Of a stretch of DNA of 64,000 nt, positions 45,624-57,804 are shown piece by piece; position 1 is the first letter of the stretch; each line of letters starts with the position of its first letter. The DNA comes from Galeruca laticollis (lineage: Eukaryota; Arthropoda; Insecta; Coleoptera; Chrysomelidae): contig OY998175.1 of NCBI GenBank assembly GCA_963921935.1, forward strand, positions 223,774,517 through 223,838,516, given 5' to 3'. The position numbers and the translations under genes are program-made. The notes beneath the pieces were generated by a model. The model saw only the letters and a list, made by a program, of their open reading frames with translations. It had not been told where the DNA came from and searched no databases.

Positions 45624-45708
45624 ATGAAGTTGTTTGTGGTGATAATATTTTTTCTTCCTTTCATCAATGGTCAGACGATTACACCTGAGGAAGAAGAAAC
45701 TGATACAG
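45624..45708 (+). CDS. First coding exon of a secreted host protein
   Basis: Start Met at 45,624 opens a frame of 28 codons that is a clear signal peptide followed by an acidic start of the mature chain: MKLFVVIIFFLPFINGQ, with cleavage most likely after NG, then TITPEEEETD. The frame reaches a good splice donor (ACAG/GTCAGC at 45,708) in phase 1, the usual phase for the intron after a signal peptide. The upstream region is CG-enriched. No later exon was identified: the following 18 kb is almost wholly transposons, so the gene would have a long first intron or extend beyond the window. The protein family cannot be named from so short a piece. It is the only candidate host coding sequence in the window; a chance hydrophobic frame is the alternative. 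Confidence 0.5.
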
Positions 45709-47029
45709 GTCAGCTTGTTTTTTTAAAGTAGGATGTACAGTGTGTTGAAATTATTTTTATCAATAATTTCACGTAAGAAATCATTTGTTATAAAAAATTC
45801 TAAATGATTTAAATCTATTTACATATCAATGTATGTTAGAGGTGTATAAGCAAAATAAGACATATTCTGCCTGCGATCCTTCGTATATTAATAATAAATT
45901 AATTTCCTAATCTGGCCATTATCCTTAACAATTTTTTTAAACTTCTACTATAGGGGAAATGTTAACTTTCAAATAGAATCACCTTGTATATAATTTAGAG
46001 AATTTTAAAATACTGACTAGCATAACGTATATGAAAGTTAGTATATTAATGAAAGGAGTTGTTTTTTATGGAAAAAAAATGGTGTAGACAAAATAATAAA
46101 AGCTAGAAAATTGTGGGTTATATACTAGGTACCAGTCATCACACCACCCTTCTCATTAATATAGGGCGTTGATTAGACTAAGAACTAGAATCTTTGGGTG
46201 GTGAACCAAATGTACCAGTTATACCAACTACTGAAAAATAAATTTAACTATACGTTATATTATTAAGTACAACTCTACTTTAGATAGGTTTCTCAATACT
46301 TAATAAATTGCTCCTGACATATTTTTATTTGACTTTGCAACCTAGAATCCAATTGAATCACACTGTCCTTAGTGTAATGTTTAACTATATTTCTGTATCG
46401 GTTGGAAGGTTCGTAGACATACTAGAACGAGTAGGAATGAGCTCTTTCAGTTCACGTCAATATTCCAGATGATATAATCGCTCTAGAGACTAGACTTAAA
46501 GTTTGTATTTGATATTTTTAAAATGTCTCTGAACTGGATACTAAATACAATGACAATGCATAATAATCGATATCGGAAACTTTGTATTAAACGACAATTG
46601 AGTTTGGTTGATTACACAGATATCAAAACGTTTTTTGTTGATGTTGATTGTGTTTATACCTGGAATAATTTAAATAGTCCTTACTTTTTTTGGGATCAAC
46701 CAATGCTTTTCTCGTATCTTAGATGGGGTTGGCTAGAAAATTGAAAATGCACAGTTCGTCACTTACAATCTTACCTTATCGTATAACACCAGTAATATGT
46801 TTTTGTCAAAGATTATTTCGATTTATTACAGTTTATTCGGAATTATCAGTTAAATGTTAATTATATAATCATATGTTGTCTCACTTTTCATCAATATACC
46901 AATCGATTTAGTAAAAAATAGTATCACCAACCATTGGAACTCAAATCAAAACTCATGTAGAATAAATATTGATAAATTTTTGGAATTTGCAGATTTTATT
47001 GATGACACTTCTTTTTTTATATTTAAGAA
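45709..47029. other. No recognisable gene
   Basis: AT-rich sequence, possibly intron of the preceding candidate gene. The open frame at 46,523-46,744 (73 codons) has a fairly balanced amino-acid composition but no motif I recognise. Confidence 0.35.
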
Positions 47030-47268
47030 ATCTTTGAAGCATGAATGATTTGATTGCTGAGTGTGTGGGAAGGATACATTTCGATACTCCTCTAAAAATA
47101 TACCTAGATGATATCATCCCAGCAGTCCTTATAGATGAAGTGGAAACCACTTCCGATATTTCCAAGATACAATCAATATTATTCAGTTTGTAGTTGAAAG
47201 AGAAACCAACAGATATGTACCATTTCTTGGCACAAAACTAATAAAGACCCATAAAGGCAAGATAATCT
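47030..47268 (+). pseudogene. Penelope-like reverse transcriptase fragment
   Basis: IYLDDIIPAVLIDEVETTSD at about 47,098-47,160 carries the catalytic DD in a Y-DD box as in Penelope-like RTs (usually KYVDDIF), followed after a frameshift by IQFVVERETNRYVPFLGTKL and KGKIIYSF, the usual I-FT-E-E----FLD-----...I---Y block. It ends where MITE copy 3 begins. The upstream text (CVGRIHFDTPLK) is consistent with the family. Confidence 0.7.
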
Positions 47269-47273
47269 ATTCT

Positions 47274-47533
47274 TTCAAGTGTTTTAAATGAAACTCAACG
47301 TTTCTAGCTAATTCCACAATAAAATGGAAAATATTAAGAATTCTAAAAAATTAACAATTGTTTCGATAACTGAATATCATGATGATGATATTCAGTTATC
47401 GAAACAATTGTCAATTTTTTAGAATTTTTAATATTTTTCATGATATTGTGGAATTAGCTAGAAACGTTGAGTTTCATTTAAAAGACTAATATGAGTAGAT
47501 TCCACGAAGTAAGGGTCGAGACAGTTAATTTTA
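47274..47533. mobile_element. Hairpin MITE, copy 3
   Basis: Near-perfect hairpin about a centre near 47,385 (AACTGAATATCATGATGATG palindromic loop), arms with CTAGCTAATTCCACAATAAA and complement, right outer repeat ending AAGGGTCGAGACAGTTAATTTT-like text at 47,510-47,533. The left outer repeat is truncated against the Penelope fragment. Confidence 0.9.
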
Positions 47534-47909
47534 TTCTTTATAGAGTCACTTGAGATGTGTACCAGGCGCAAAGTTTTATTGAAATCCGTAGATGACAGTT
47601 TTGCTAGTATTCCAATTATTTTGTAGTTTAATCTTAATTTTCTCTATTGCTCAATTGATGATTAGTTTTTTCTACATGTGATACTAATATATTCCTTAAT
47701 CGAAAAGTTTAGTAGATATATAAAACCAATATTTAAAACAGGAAGGGACCTGAGTTAAATCAGAATAATGGATTTCTTACTTACTTTTAAGTCAATTAAC
47801 AAAAGCCAACACGGATATTTCTATATTTAATATATAGGTATACAACAACAAAAAAAAATTATTTTGGTAGAATAATAATTTGAGGAATATATTGTCTCAA
47901 TGAAGTAAG
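47534..47909. other. No recognisable gene
   Basis: AT-rich spacer between MITE copy 3 and a piggyBac element. Confidence 0.4.
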
Positions 47910-50539
47910 TTAACCCTTCCACTGGCACTAGTAGTGAAAAATTCAGGAAAATTATTTTAATAGATTCGCCAATTTTATTTGGGATCAATTATCATAATTT
48001 AAATGAAAAAATAACAATTATCCCCTCCCTTCAGTTTTTGAGACATGTACCTCCAGAGGGACAAATCCAGTTTACGCATTCCAAGTAAATTATTGTTTCG
48101 AATTGTAACAATGATTTTATTATTCAAAACACTAGTACATACAGTAATTATTTATTATGAAATTTTTTAAAGCAGTTTCTATCTTTCAGGAAACATATAT
48201 GCACTTGGCACTTGGCACTTGGTGCAGTAAACATGTGTTATTTCTTTACTCCCTTCAAATTTACAACGAGAGTTGTTCTTATTACTATCATATTCTGGAA
48301 TATGATGATATCCATCATATCTAGAATCCTTTACTGGTCTAGACTCTTTTTTGTTTCTTGTGGAAGTACTGGGGAGATCGTCAACGGAAGGTTCCGTAGA
48401 AGGCCTGCCCTTTTTGGAGGCTTTTTCGTAAGTATGAGGTGTTCAGCCACACACTGTCGGAAGCCTAGTAAATCAAGAATTTGTTGTTTTGGAACACCCG
48501 AATTCATGGCTTTATTCTTGTATTCTAACGATGAATTTGCTAAAGCCAGATCTACATCATGGAAAATCAGCCTTATTGTTCATTTTCTGGACCGAACGTA
48601 GGAGCGGTAGATAGTCAGCAAAAAATCATGTTTATCTACGCCTCCCATACTGCTGTTGTACCTCCGCACTGCTTCTGGCCTAGGCACGTCAATATATTCC
48701 TTTTTTGTTTCATCCCATCTCCTATAGATGTCTTGCTCTCCAATTCCAACAAAATTTGACGCTAGGACGACCGATTTATTGTCATACCATTTTGTGATTA
48801 TTATGCCATCCTTACTGATACACTCAGCTGAAGTTCCTCTCCCTTCCTTCTTCATATCCTTATCACTTGGTAGATTTGGACGATGGAAACGATACGATCT
48901 AATTGTGTCCACTGCAAATATTGACTTTGAACAGAGGTATTGAAATACGTTATAAGAACTAAAATAGTTATCAAAAAATAAGCCGTGATTGGGTTCAGTA
49001 ATTCGATGAGACAGCTGCATAACTATAGCAGCTGACGCGCCAAAGTGCATATAAAGTGGTTTCATTTCTGTAGTTGATACCTGGTAGATCAAGAAATCAT
49101 ACACTATACCACTCTCTCCAGCTTACACGTACAATTTCACGCCCCATTTCTTTGGTTTATTTTAGATGTATTGCTTGATACTCAAGCGTCCTTTGAAAGG
49201 GATTATTTGTTCATCAACACAAAGATTACGTTCTAGTGGCAGTTCTTGGTATCTTTTCCGTAGTGCATCATATATACATCTATCTATATTAGTAGCTTCC
49301 CTACTAGTTACATCAACCAAATTCAAAGTACGTCTCAGTTTATAAAATCTTTTCAAAACCATATTATCTTTTATGATTGGAATGCCACATGCACTCCTCC
49401 AATACATTTCAACTCTTAGGAATTGTAAATTTCCCATAATTATATGCATTCCAATAAATTTCTTCACCTCCTCTATATTTGTTGGGGGAAATCTTGGTGT
49501 ATTTTGTTGAACAGATTCGTCATATTCACCATTTGTTCAAGCACACTGTTTGGAATGTACCGAAGAAAAAAATCCACTGGGCTAGGCAACTCAACTACAT
49601 GTTCAGTTGAGTTATTTCCATTATGCCACCTAACAACTCTGGTTTGATACTGTGCACGTGCCATCCAGATGATGTTTTCTTTTTTAGTTAGATTGTACTG
49701 CTCATAAAAATTGTCAACAGCTTCCGAGCCATCAATTTTTGATACCATCGCGAAAGGTCCTAATTCCGCGGTTGAAGATCCTGGTCTTGCCGTTGACGAT
49801 CTTTGTTCCATTGTAGACGTTTCTGGTCCCGGCGCCGATGACTCTGCTATACCATCAAAGCCCCATCACTCTGTACATCGCTTTCACTCCCGCTCTCCAG
49901 ATCATCAGCCGGTCCTTCTTCATCTATAAAGTCTAAATGTTGATTATCTATGCCTGACTCATCCCGCCCCAAATCATCGTCAGATGAAACGGTGATATCC
50001 GATAAATCGTCATTTTCTAAAAACTGCAACATTTCCTCTTCTGTGAGGGCATTTCGTTTTCGAAAAAACATTTTCTGGAACAAACACAATGTTAGCCAAA
50101 CTGGCAAATATTATTTAGATGAATTTATACCAACGACTATTTTCGTCGAAGTGCGTTTAGCCTTGTGGAGGTATATGCTTTTTGAAACGTATGTTTTAGT
50201 GTTTATGAAAAAATGTTTCGTAACTGAATGAATTATACAATTCAATGTAGTTTTTGTACTCACCAGGAAAATAAAAATAACGCAGATATGACAGTTCCAC
50301 TTTATGAAAACAATTATTATGACAGCTAAGTTGCATTCAATCGCTACAAAGCTATTACACGACTGCTTAAAATTAAATTCATGACATCGAACTTACGAAC
50401 CTAGAGCGCGCTACTCGCATATGCTGTATGACGTGGGTGTACCCTACACGGTACAAAAGCAGCAACGTTGAACTTTTTGTGAATTTGGCTAGTTGAAACT
50501 GATGTACCTGGGTAGGTACAATTCCAGTGAAACGGTTAA
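47910..50539 (-). mobile_element. piggyBac-type transposon, both ends present
   Basis: TTAA at 47,910-47,913 and at 50,536-50,539 flank a 2622-bp element. The tips pair: TTAACCCTTCCACTGGCACT at the left and, on the complement of the right end, TTAACCGTTTCACTGGAATT. A transposase frame fills the interior on the minus strand. The same tip (TTAACCTTTCACTGG) begins the piggyBac copy at 52,659, so the two belong to related families. Confidence 0.92.
48195..50071 (-). pseudogene. piggyBac-type transposase, full length but broken
   Basis: Starts at the Met at 50,071 (MFFRKRNALTEEEMLQFLEN), chosen because piggyBac proteins open with a short basic stretch and then an acidic region (SDDDLGRDESG). A frame break near 49,840 leads to PVDFFLRYIPNSVLEQMVNM; a stop near 49,470 to FIGMHIIMGNLQFLRVEMYW; then RNLCVDEQIIPFKGRLSIKQ (catalytic D1), a stop near 49,120, HGLFFDNYFSSYNVFQYL (D2), TKWYDNKSVVLASNFVG, SMGGVDKHDFLLTIYRS (D3) and, after a stop at about 48,578, the C-terminal tail with Cys residues ending near 48,195. 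All three catalytic Asp are kept although the frame is interrupted at least four times, so decay is recent or random. It lies in opposite orientation to the copy at 52.9 kb. Confidence 0.92.
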
Positions 50540-52658
50540 AAAATGTTATTATATACAATGAAATGTTATCAACGTTACACTGTCCATTATGAAATAAGAA
50601 CAGAAGAAAATATCGTCAATATTTTTACATGGAATTGGAGGCAGTTTATTCACAAAAAAACAACCCTCGACTTCTATATGTATCAGTTGGCAGTAGTATA
50701 AAATAAGTGTGTCACTCTATATTAGGGTAAAACGAAGGGATCGACAATTTTAATTGAGTTTTACCACCCCGACAAATTTACACGGAACCGAATAAAATAA
50801 CAATCATGCGATTTATAATTGAAAACTTGATTTTAACGAGAAATTTTTCTATATAGGGCGTACATAAAGTAACGTATATATTCATTATTAACCAAATAAA
50901 CGGAGTAGTATATGCTGGAAAGGCATTTGCTATACACCATGCACACAAAATATTAAGAACCATAACAAATCTGAAAATTTTATATCCATCACACCCCATT
51001 CCTCAAATTAGTAAAAAGGAACTTATTTACTGTTTTAAGTGGAACTGACTGTTTCTAGATAATTCCACAATATAGGTAATGATAAAATGTGAAAAATTCT
51101 AAGAAATTTAACAAATGTTTTGATACTAAATTCAATCGTAAGTGTTGTGAGATGACAAGCTGTATATATATCACGATGACAAAGCAATCGTAAGAAATTT
51201 CACTTCACTGTGAATTCTAGGACACGTTTGAATGTCTATTGTAATGTCAAACCCTTATTATTCCCTTTAATGGTCTCAAACGCCCATTAGTAAAATAATG
51301 TTTAGCTTTAAGTACCTGTTCAACAACAGTTTTTTTTATAAAACAGAGATTAGGGAAGTTTCTAAAACTATTGAAATGTTACTACAAATAACTTCAATTA
51401 GCACCGTGAACAATATTTCAAACCCTTTCACAAATGAATAGAAAATCAAGTATTCGAAATGAATGTTCTATGGATTGACATAAACTAACTAACGGGACAC
51501 TATTTATGGCTTCACGGTAAAGTGGGTTTCAACTTTATGTCAAAAAATATCACCATTCAACTAACAGAGTTATAGTATGAAAGAGAAAGTCCTACCCCCA
51601 AAAAACTTATATCTACAGAAATTAACCAATTTGAAAGCAGTCAGTTTTTCAATCTCAAACAGTACAGAACTAAAAAACACTGTCGAACGGTCCATATAAA
51701 AAAGTATTCGAAAACATACAGTGCGCGTTAAAACTATATCTAGATCCACGAATCATATCAATTTTAAACTTAAAAACGGGAGAAGTTACGATTCACCTGA
51801 AGGATTAAAATATCTCTCGCGTTACGACGCAATATAAAAACATGCAATTTTGTGTGACGTCGTTCGAGAATTAACGGAACAATATACATAACTACCTCAC
51901 GAGCATGTAGTATCTGTAAGAAAACAGTAACCAACTATCAATACTCTGTGGATATTCTTGTTGCTCTATCTTGTTACTATTTTGTTGTAAAGTGATTTAC
52001 GTGTTTAAATTGTCGCATATAAGTGTTTATTAAACGTTACTTAGAATTACGACTGGTCCTTCCTTCCTTAACCTCATCGAAGCTAACAAACAACACATCT
52101 ACTTAGGTGCAGTAGTGAACGACAAACTCAACATTTCACTCCACCAATCTAGTTCATTACAAACCCTAAGAGTCAGAATGATTTGATGCCTACCTGACGT
52201 TTAATAATTATTATTGGCTAGACCAAGAAGTAACTTACCCTGTGATTTACTTAATATATTGTTATGGTTGTAACTATAACAGAAATTTTCCCTTCCCCGT
52301 TATAAAATTTTTTATTTTTAGTAAAATCTAAATTCGTTAAAATTGTTCTACGATAATTAATATGAATATTATAAAAAATTTGAACTTTTCATAAGATTTA
52401 AATTGTTTCAAATTATTGAATACAGCCCTGTATGTTTTCCTCAAAACTCATACATCAATGACGTTATCCAATGTAGAGTTGCCGACATAAATTTTATACA
52501 GAAGAAAAGACACTCTCAGTAAGTAGAAATCTAATAGATAATGAATTTGAAACCAACAATATTTCTGAATTCAATAAACGATACATCAATTTTACACAAT
52601 AAAACGTATTATAATGAACATTCATTCACACCAATGGAAAAACTTGATAAAAATAATA
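50540..52658. other. No recognisable gene
   Basis: About 2.1 kb of AT-rich sequence. It includes MITE copy 4 (51,036-51,125) and, near 52,095-52,150, a short RT-like phrase (YLGAVVNDKLN) too short to call. The open frame at 50,778-50,999 is not supported. Confidence 0.35.
51036..51125. mobile_element. Hairpin MITE, copy 4 (half)
   Basis: Only the left arm survives: TTTCTAGATAATTCCACAAT followed by a diverged GAAAAATTCTAAGAAATTTA and TGTTTTGATA. The right arm is missing. Confidence 0.65.
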
Positions 52659-54880
52659 TTAACCTTTCACTGGTAACGCGTGGTCTCTGAGACCGAGGAA
52701 AATTTGTTTCTCGTTTTAAAACGCAACGCATCTCTTTCTCGCTGTGCGCCGCCAGGTACCTTTTACCCTTATCCTTGGCCACTTAGTATAGAATCGTTTT
52801 CTGTGTAGTGCGTATCGTTTTTCTGCTTTGCAAAGTGGCGGTGTGAGACACCGACGTTACCAAACTCGTATTTTTTTTGGGGTAAGCATTAAATGCTTTT
52901 TTATTTTATTTTTGCTTATAAAATTACATTTTAGTTTCTACTAATCAACTATGTCTTACGAAAAAGAGCAAGAGGCATTGCAAAAATTATTTGATGAGGT
53001 TCCAACTGATTCCAAGGCCGGCGAACCAGAAGATGATAATGTAAGTTTGGAAGACGATCATGTAGAAGTGTTGGATTATGATACGAATTCAGAGCAAGAG
53101 TTCTCAGATCTTGATGATGACTCTCTTCCTACCGAAGCCACTGCGTGTTGAATTCCAAATCTCATTAGAAAAGATGGTACAAGATGGAGAAAGCATTGTG
53201 TAGAAAAATTAAGTATCAGAACTCGGGCAGAAAATATAGTTCCTTTTTTACCAGGGCCAAAAGGTGATATCAGAAGGAAGTTGGAGAAAAGAGAAATTTG
53301 GGAATGTTTCTTTACTGATACTGTGCTTGAAAACATTGTTCAATATACCAATAAATTTATTTCAATGAAATCATATGATGTAGCTAAATACCGCACAGCC
53401 ACACTAACCGATGTCATTGAAGTAAAAGCGTTGTTTGGTTTGCTATATATTAGTGGGGCCAATAAAAGCAATCACAAAAACACTGAAGATATTTTCAGAA
53501 CAGATGGTAGATCTATAGAAATTTATAGGTTGACTATGTCACAAAATAGGTTTCTATTTCTGTTGAGACATATTCGATTTGACGACAAGGAAACTCGAAT
53601 ACAAAGACAACAATTTGTCAAGATGGCTGCAATTCGCGATGTGTTCGAGGAATTTAATGCCAATTTATCAGCACATTACAATCTCTCAGCTTACACAACG
53701 ATAGATGAAAAATTGGAGCCGTTTCGTGGGAAATGCTCGTTTAGAGTATATATGCCTCAGAAACCAAATCGTTATGGTATAAAGATTTATGCATTATGTG
53801 ACGCAAAAATGTTTTACACAACCAAAATGGAAGTTTATGTTGGCAAGCAGCCTGAAGGGCCTTTTAGAGTGGATAATTCAAATATCGCGTTGGATTCTCA
53901 AGTTTCACAACCTATATGGGGATCCGGATGGACAATTTTTTTATCAGCACACCTTTGACAAATTTGCTCCTAAAAGATTATCGTCTAACTGTTATTGGCA
54001 CGATACGTAAAAACAAACCACAAATACCATTGGCTTTCACAAATATAAAACGACGAGAAGGTACATCAATGTTTGCATTTCAGGAGAAATGTACGGCAGT
54101 ATCCTATATTCCTCAAAGCAATAAAAACAAGAACGTCTTAGCACTATCAACAATGCATCTTGAAGACGACAGTCTTAATTTGGCAACTGGTAAGCCAGGC
54201 ATCATAATATATTACAACAGAACCAAAGGAGGAGTCGATGTTGTTGACAAGTTGTGTGCCTCATACAACTGTGCACGTACCACTTGTCGATGGCCTATGG
54301 TGATTTTTTATAGTTGCCTAAATGTTGCTGGAATGAATTCGTATATTATTTATAAAGCTAACAACAATAAGTCTATTCCTAGAAGAAAATTCTCAGAAGA
54401 TTTAGGATTTGAGTTGCTAGATACTAATATTCGCAGACGAGCACTGCAGGAAAATATTCCAAAAATTACAAGACTGAGATTGGGCGACATTTTGGGGCTT
54501 AACATAAACCAACAGAATAACGATAATCCAGTTCATGGAAGATGCGCATTTTGCAATAGTAAGAAAAATAGGAAAACTAGGTTTTCGTGCAATAAGTGCC
54601 ACAAATTTATGTGCCTTGAACATTTGACTGGACTATGTAGTGACTGTTTTGAGCAAAATAGCGGAGATTCATTTTTTGTAATGAAATTAGCCCATAAACT
54701 TCCTATTTCTGTTCTTATGGTGATAGGTGTATAAGTTTGTGTTAGTTTGGTTTAAATGTTCATTTATCTATGGACACCTGAGGGAAAATATTGAAGTAAT
54801 TATGTTATTTTGTTCATCAGTTAAGAGTTTTAGCATTCGTTATTGTATTAAGAAGTATATTTCATTTTTTTTCAATTTTT
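52659..54880 (+). mobile_element. piggyBac-type transposon, 3' end lost
   Basis: The left terminus TTAACCTTTCACTGGTAACG starts at the TTAA at 52,659-52,662. Just inside is a perfect palindrome GTGGTCTCTGAGACC-type motif. The transposase lies at 52,951-54,734 on the plus strand. No right terminus was found: a Jockey element begins at about 54,886 and seems to have replaced or interrupted it. Confidence 0.85.
52951..54734 (+). pseudogene. piggyBac-type transposase, nearly intact
   Basis: The Met at 52,951 opens an acidic N-terminus. A single TGA at 53,149 interrupts an otherwise continuous frame that resumes IPNLIRKDGTRWRKH and runs through VIEVKALFGLLYISGANKSN, LLRHIRFDDKETR, YTTIDEKLEPFRGKCSFRVY (D1) and KPNRYGIKIYALCDAK. 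A small deletion and shift near 53,900-53,940 removes the segment between the GPFRV and MDNFFIS (D2) motifs. The frame then runs to the end with GIIIYYNRTKGGVDVVDKLC (D3), CRWPMVIFYSCLNVAG and the C-terminal RING-like Cys/His finger GRCAFCNSKKNRKTRFSCNK with CHKFMCLEHLTGLCSDCF. Only two lesions are seen in about 590 codons, the best preserved piggyBac copy here. Members cut and paste at TTAA sites. Confidence 0.93.
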
Positions 54881-54885
54881 AGATA

Positions 54886-57384
54886 TAAGGTTACCAAAAA
54901 TCGCAGTATTAATCAAAAAAGACATAAACTTCCAACTACTGCAACCGAATAATTCATCAATTGAGCATATCTCACTGTTAATCGACAATAAAATCAAACT
55001 AGTTGGTGCCTACAACCACCCCCACACTAAACTAACAGAATTAGATTTTTTTAATATCGGTAAAACAAATAATAGGGTTCTCATAGTGGGCGATTTAAAT
55101 TGCAAACATCCATTATGGGATTCTTATGCCAAATACCCGAACACAAATGGAAATACTCTGCAAAGGTTCTGCGATCATTCAGATTGTAATATTTTCAGCA
55201 CAGACGATCCCACCCACTTCCCTATCAACAATTACTTCCCCAGTACCATAGACATTGCTATTGGACGCAACATAAACACAATCACTAAACTAGAAACCAT
55301 CCCAGACCTCAATTCCGACCATGACCCTATTCTCCTTGAACTAAAAATGACACACACAATCCACCCCAATCCTACAATAAGACCCGATTACACAACAACC
55401 AATTGGACACAATATAGAAAGTACATAAATGATCACATAACAATTACAGGCAAAATTAAAGATTAGAACACTTAACAAATATAATACAAAACTTACAAGA
55501 TATTAAAATTACTGCCAGAAACAAAACCACCACCTTGAAACCTAAACCCCAAATTTGCAAAAACCTTCCCGAGTACATATAAAATATAATAAAAGACAAA
55601 AATAAAATTCGCCGCAGATGGCAAGTTACCAGAGACGACAGTGACAGACAAATGTTAAAATACTACCAAAACACCATCAATATCTTAATAAAAGAATATA
55701 GAAATATCACATGGAAAACGTTTTTAGAAAAGTTATCACCCAATGATAACTCTCTATGGCGAGTTACCAGAAATTTTCGAGGAAATAGGCAGGAAATTTA
55801 AAAAATAATTGCTAACGGTAAAATACTGACACAAAAATCAGATATCGCAGAAGCCTTTGGAGAGTATTTTCAAAACAACTTAACAAACAATACAGCAAAT
55901 ACAGTTTATCACACTAATATTATTGATTTAGTTGAAAATCACATAATACACACAACTTATAAACAAAAAATTTAGCCACAACTTAGGAAATATACAATAC
56001 TATCATTACGCTTAAAAATGAAACAGCGCCGGGGAAGGATGGCATACCTAACATCCTACTCAAGAACCTCCCTAAAAAAGCTATAGTACAACTTACGTAC
56101 ATAGCAAATTTTATTATTAAGACCGGAAATTATCCAGATATGCTCAAAATAGCCAAAGTCATTCCCATCGTCAAAGCTAATAAACAGCATTGCTATGTGG
56201 ATAGTTACAGACCCATTTCCTTGTCAAATAATATAGCAAAGGTGATGAACAAAAACATTCTGAATAGAATACAAACATTTGTAGACAAAAATAATATAAT
56301 ACCTCTCGAGCAGTACGGAATCAGAGATGGACACAGAACGGTAGCACAAATTATTCGTGTGTTCAACTTTATTAGAGAAGGCTTTTTTGCTAAAGAAAGA
56401 GCTGTTGTGGTCACTGTTTATATACAGAAAGCCTTTGGTTCCGTATGGCACGAGGGGTTGTTGTATAAACTTATTAAATTAAAAGTTCCTGATTACATAA
56501 TAAAAATTATAAACTCGTACATCTCAAATAGACAATTCTATTCTAAAGTGAATGATGGCCTGGCGGGCCTATTCCGGATTCAAGCCGGTGTGCCCCAAGG
56601 ATCAGTCTTATAGCCTTTGTTATATTCTTTATTTACCCACGATCTTCCCACGTCCCCTCAAATCCTAACAGCCATGTATACGAACGACACATGTTCCGTG
56701 TCATCAGCCACAACATCAGAAACTGCACTACACAATGTCCAAACACATATTAACTCACACATATCACCTTACATGAGAGACAGCAAACTTATAGATAACA
56801 CCGCCAAAACAGAGTACTTGTTACTCAGGAGGAAAACAAGGAAAAACTCGTTGCAACTTCAGCTGTGTATTGATGGGCAGTATATTACTCCCAGTAATAC
56901 AATGAAATACCTGGGCTATACCGTGCATGGCACTACCAATGCTAATACGCATATTGCACAACAGGTTTCTAAGGCGAAAGTTGCAATGAGCAAACTTTAC
57001 CCGTTAATTTGTAAGAATAGTTGTCTGTCTTCCATAAACAAAATCACAATATACAAATACATAATACGACCAATTCTCGAATACGCTGCACCTGTATATT
57101 ATACAGCAACAAAACACAATTTCCACACACTGCAGATGGTACAGAATAAGTGTCTCCGCATGGCAATTAAACACACAACAGTTTACCCAAGACTTCCCAG
57201 AACTTCTTGGTTACATGAACAAGCAGACTTGCCTACTATCAAGGACTTTATAACTAAAATATCCTCAAACTTTTACAAATACAGTGTCCCTGAAAATATT
57301 CGTAACACTCTCAGAGCCGCCAGTCGCGCAGAAGACACTCTTGATTGTGGGTGTAGGCTTCTGCATGGTAATTTATACATATAG
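54886..57384 (+). pseudogene. Jockey endonuclease and reverse transcriptase
   Basis: The endonuclease part shows VAILIKKDINF-like text, LIVGDLNCKHPLWDS (about 55,083-55,125), STIDIAIGRN and DLNSDHDPILLEL (catalytic SDH), the usual APE signatures. The linker region 55,470-56,130 has several stops. The RT region runs PIVKANKQHCYVDSYRPISL, LEQYGIRDGHRTVAQI, TVYIQKAFGSVWHEGLLYKL (first Asp changed: D-QKAFD expected) and QAGVPQGSVL followed by a TAG at 56,611. The catalytic box reads MYTNDTC where AYADDTA is expected, so both Asp-bearing positions are damaged. The tail contains NTMKYLGYTV and ILEYAAPVY and ends at 57,384. The absence of RNase H and the tail format point to Jockey. Not functional. 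Confidence 0.88.
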
Positions 57385-57650
57385 TAAGTTGTTTAATTCC
57401 AAACAACCAAATACTTCGAAATAAGGGAGTACCTAACCTCTTATTCAAAACATAAATTGTCCTCTGTAAAAACATATAATAAACTATAAACAACGCCTGC
57501 CATGTTGCTATTCCGCATAAACTAACTCTCAGTTCCCTTTTGAAACCCTGTTTTTCAGCCACTTTTCAGGAACAAAACAGTCGAAACATCTGGGGCGTCA
57601 TACTTGTATATGCGGGACAAAGTGAGTTATAACAAATAAATAAATGGGTA
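54886..57650 (+). mobile_element. Jockey-clade non-LTR retrotransposon, 5'-truncated
   Basis: Endonuclease, RT and a 3' untranslated region on the plus strand, without ORF1. The 3' end probably lies near the AACAAATAAATAAATGGG stretch at 57,628-57,647. The 5' edge falls inside the endonuclease domain, against the piggyBac remnant. Confidence 0.85.
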
Positions 57651-57804
57651 ATGCAAACAGCAAGGAACCATAATATATCGACCAACAGGGATACACAAGG
57701 ATAGTAAGGAATGCCAGAACATCGGCCTTATTGTATTTGTTTTCATACTACCTTTGTGAATTTTACTGAAAAATTATTGTAAATAAAGACATTTTTTAAT
57801 TAAA

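Noticed and set aside
46523..46744. 73-codon frame with Trp-rich end
   Set aside because: No similarity I recognise, no splice or promoter support; kept only as a note.
48212..48601. 129-codon plus-strand frame
   Set aside because: Antisense shadow of the piggyBac transposase C-terminus.
52095..52200. RT-like phrase YLGAVVNDKLN
   Set aside because: Only about a dozen residues of similarity, no flanking RT motifs.
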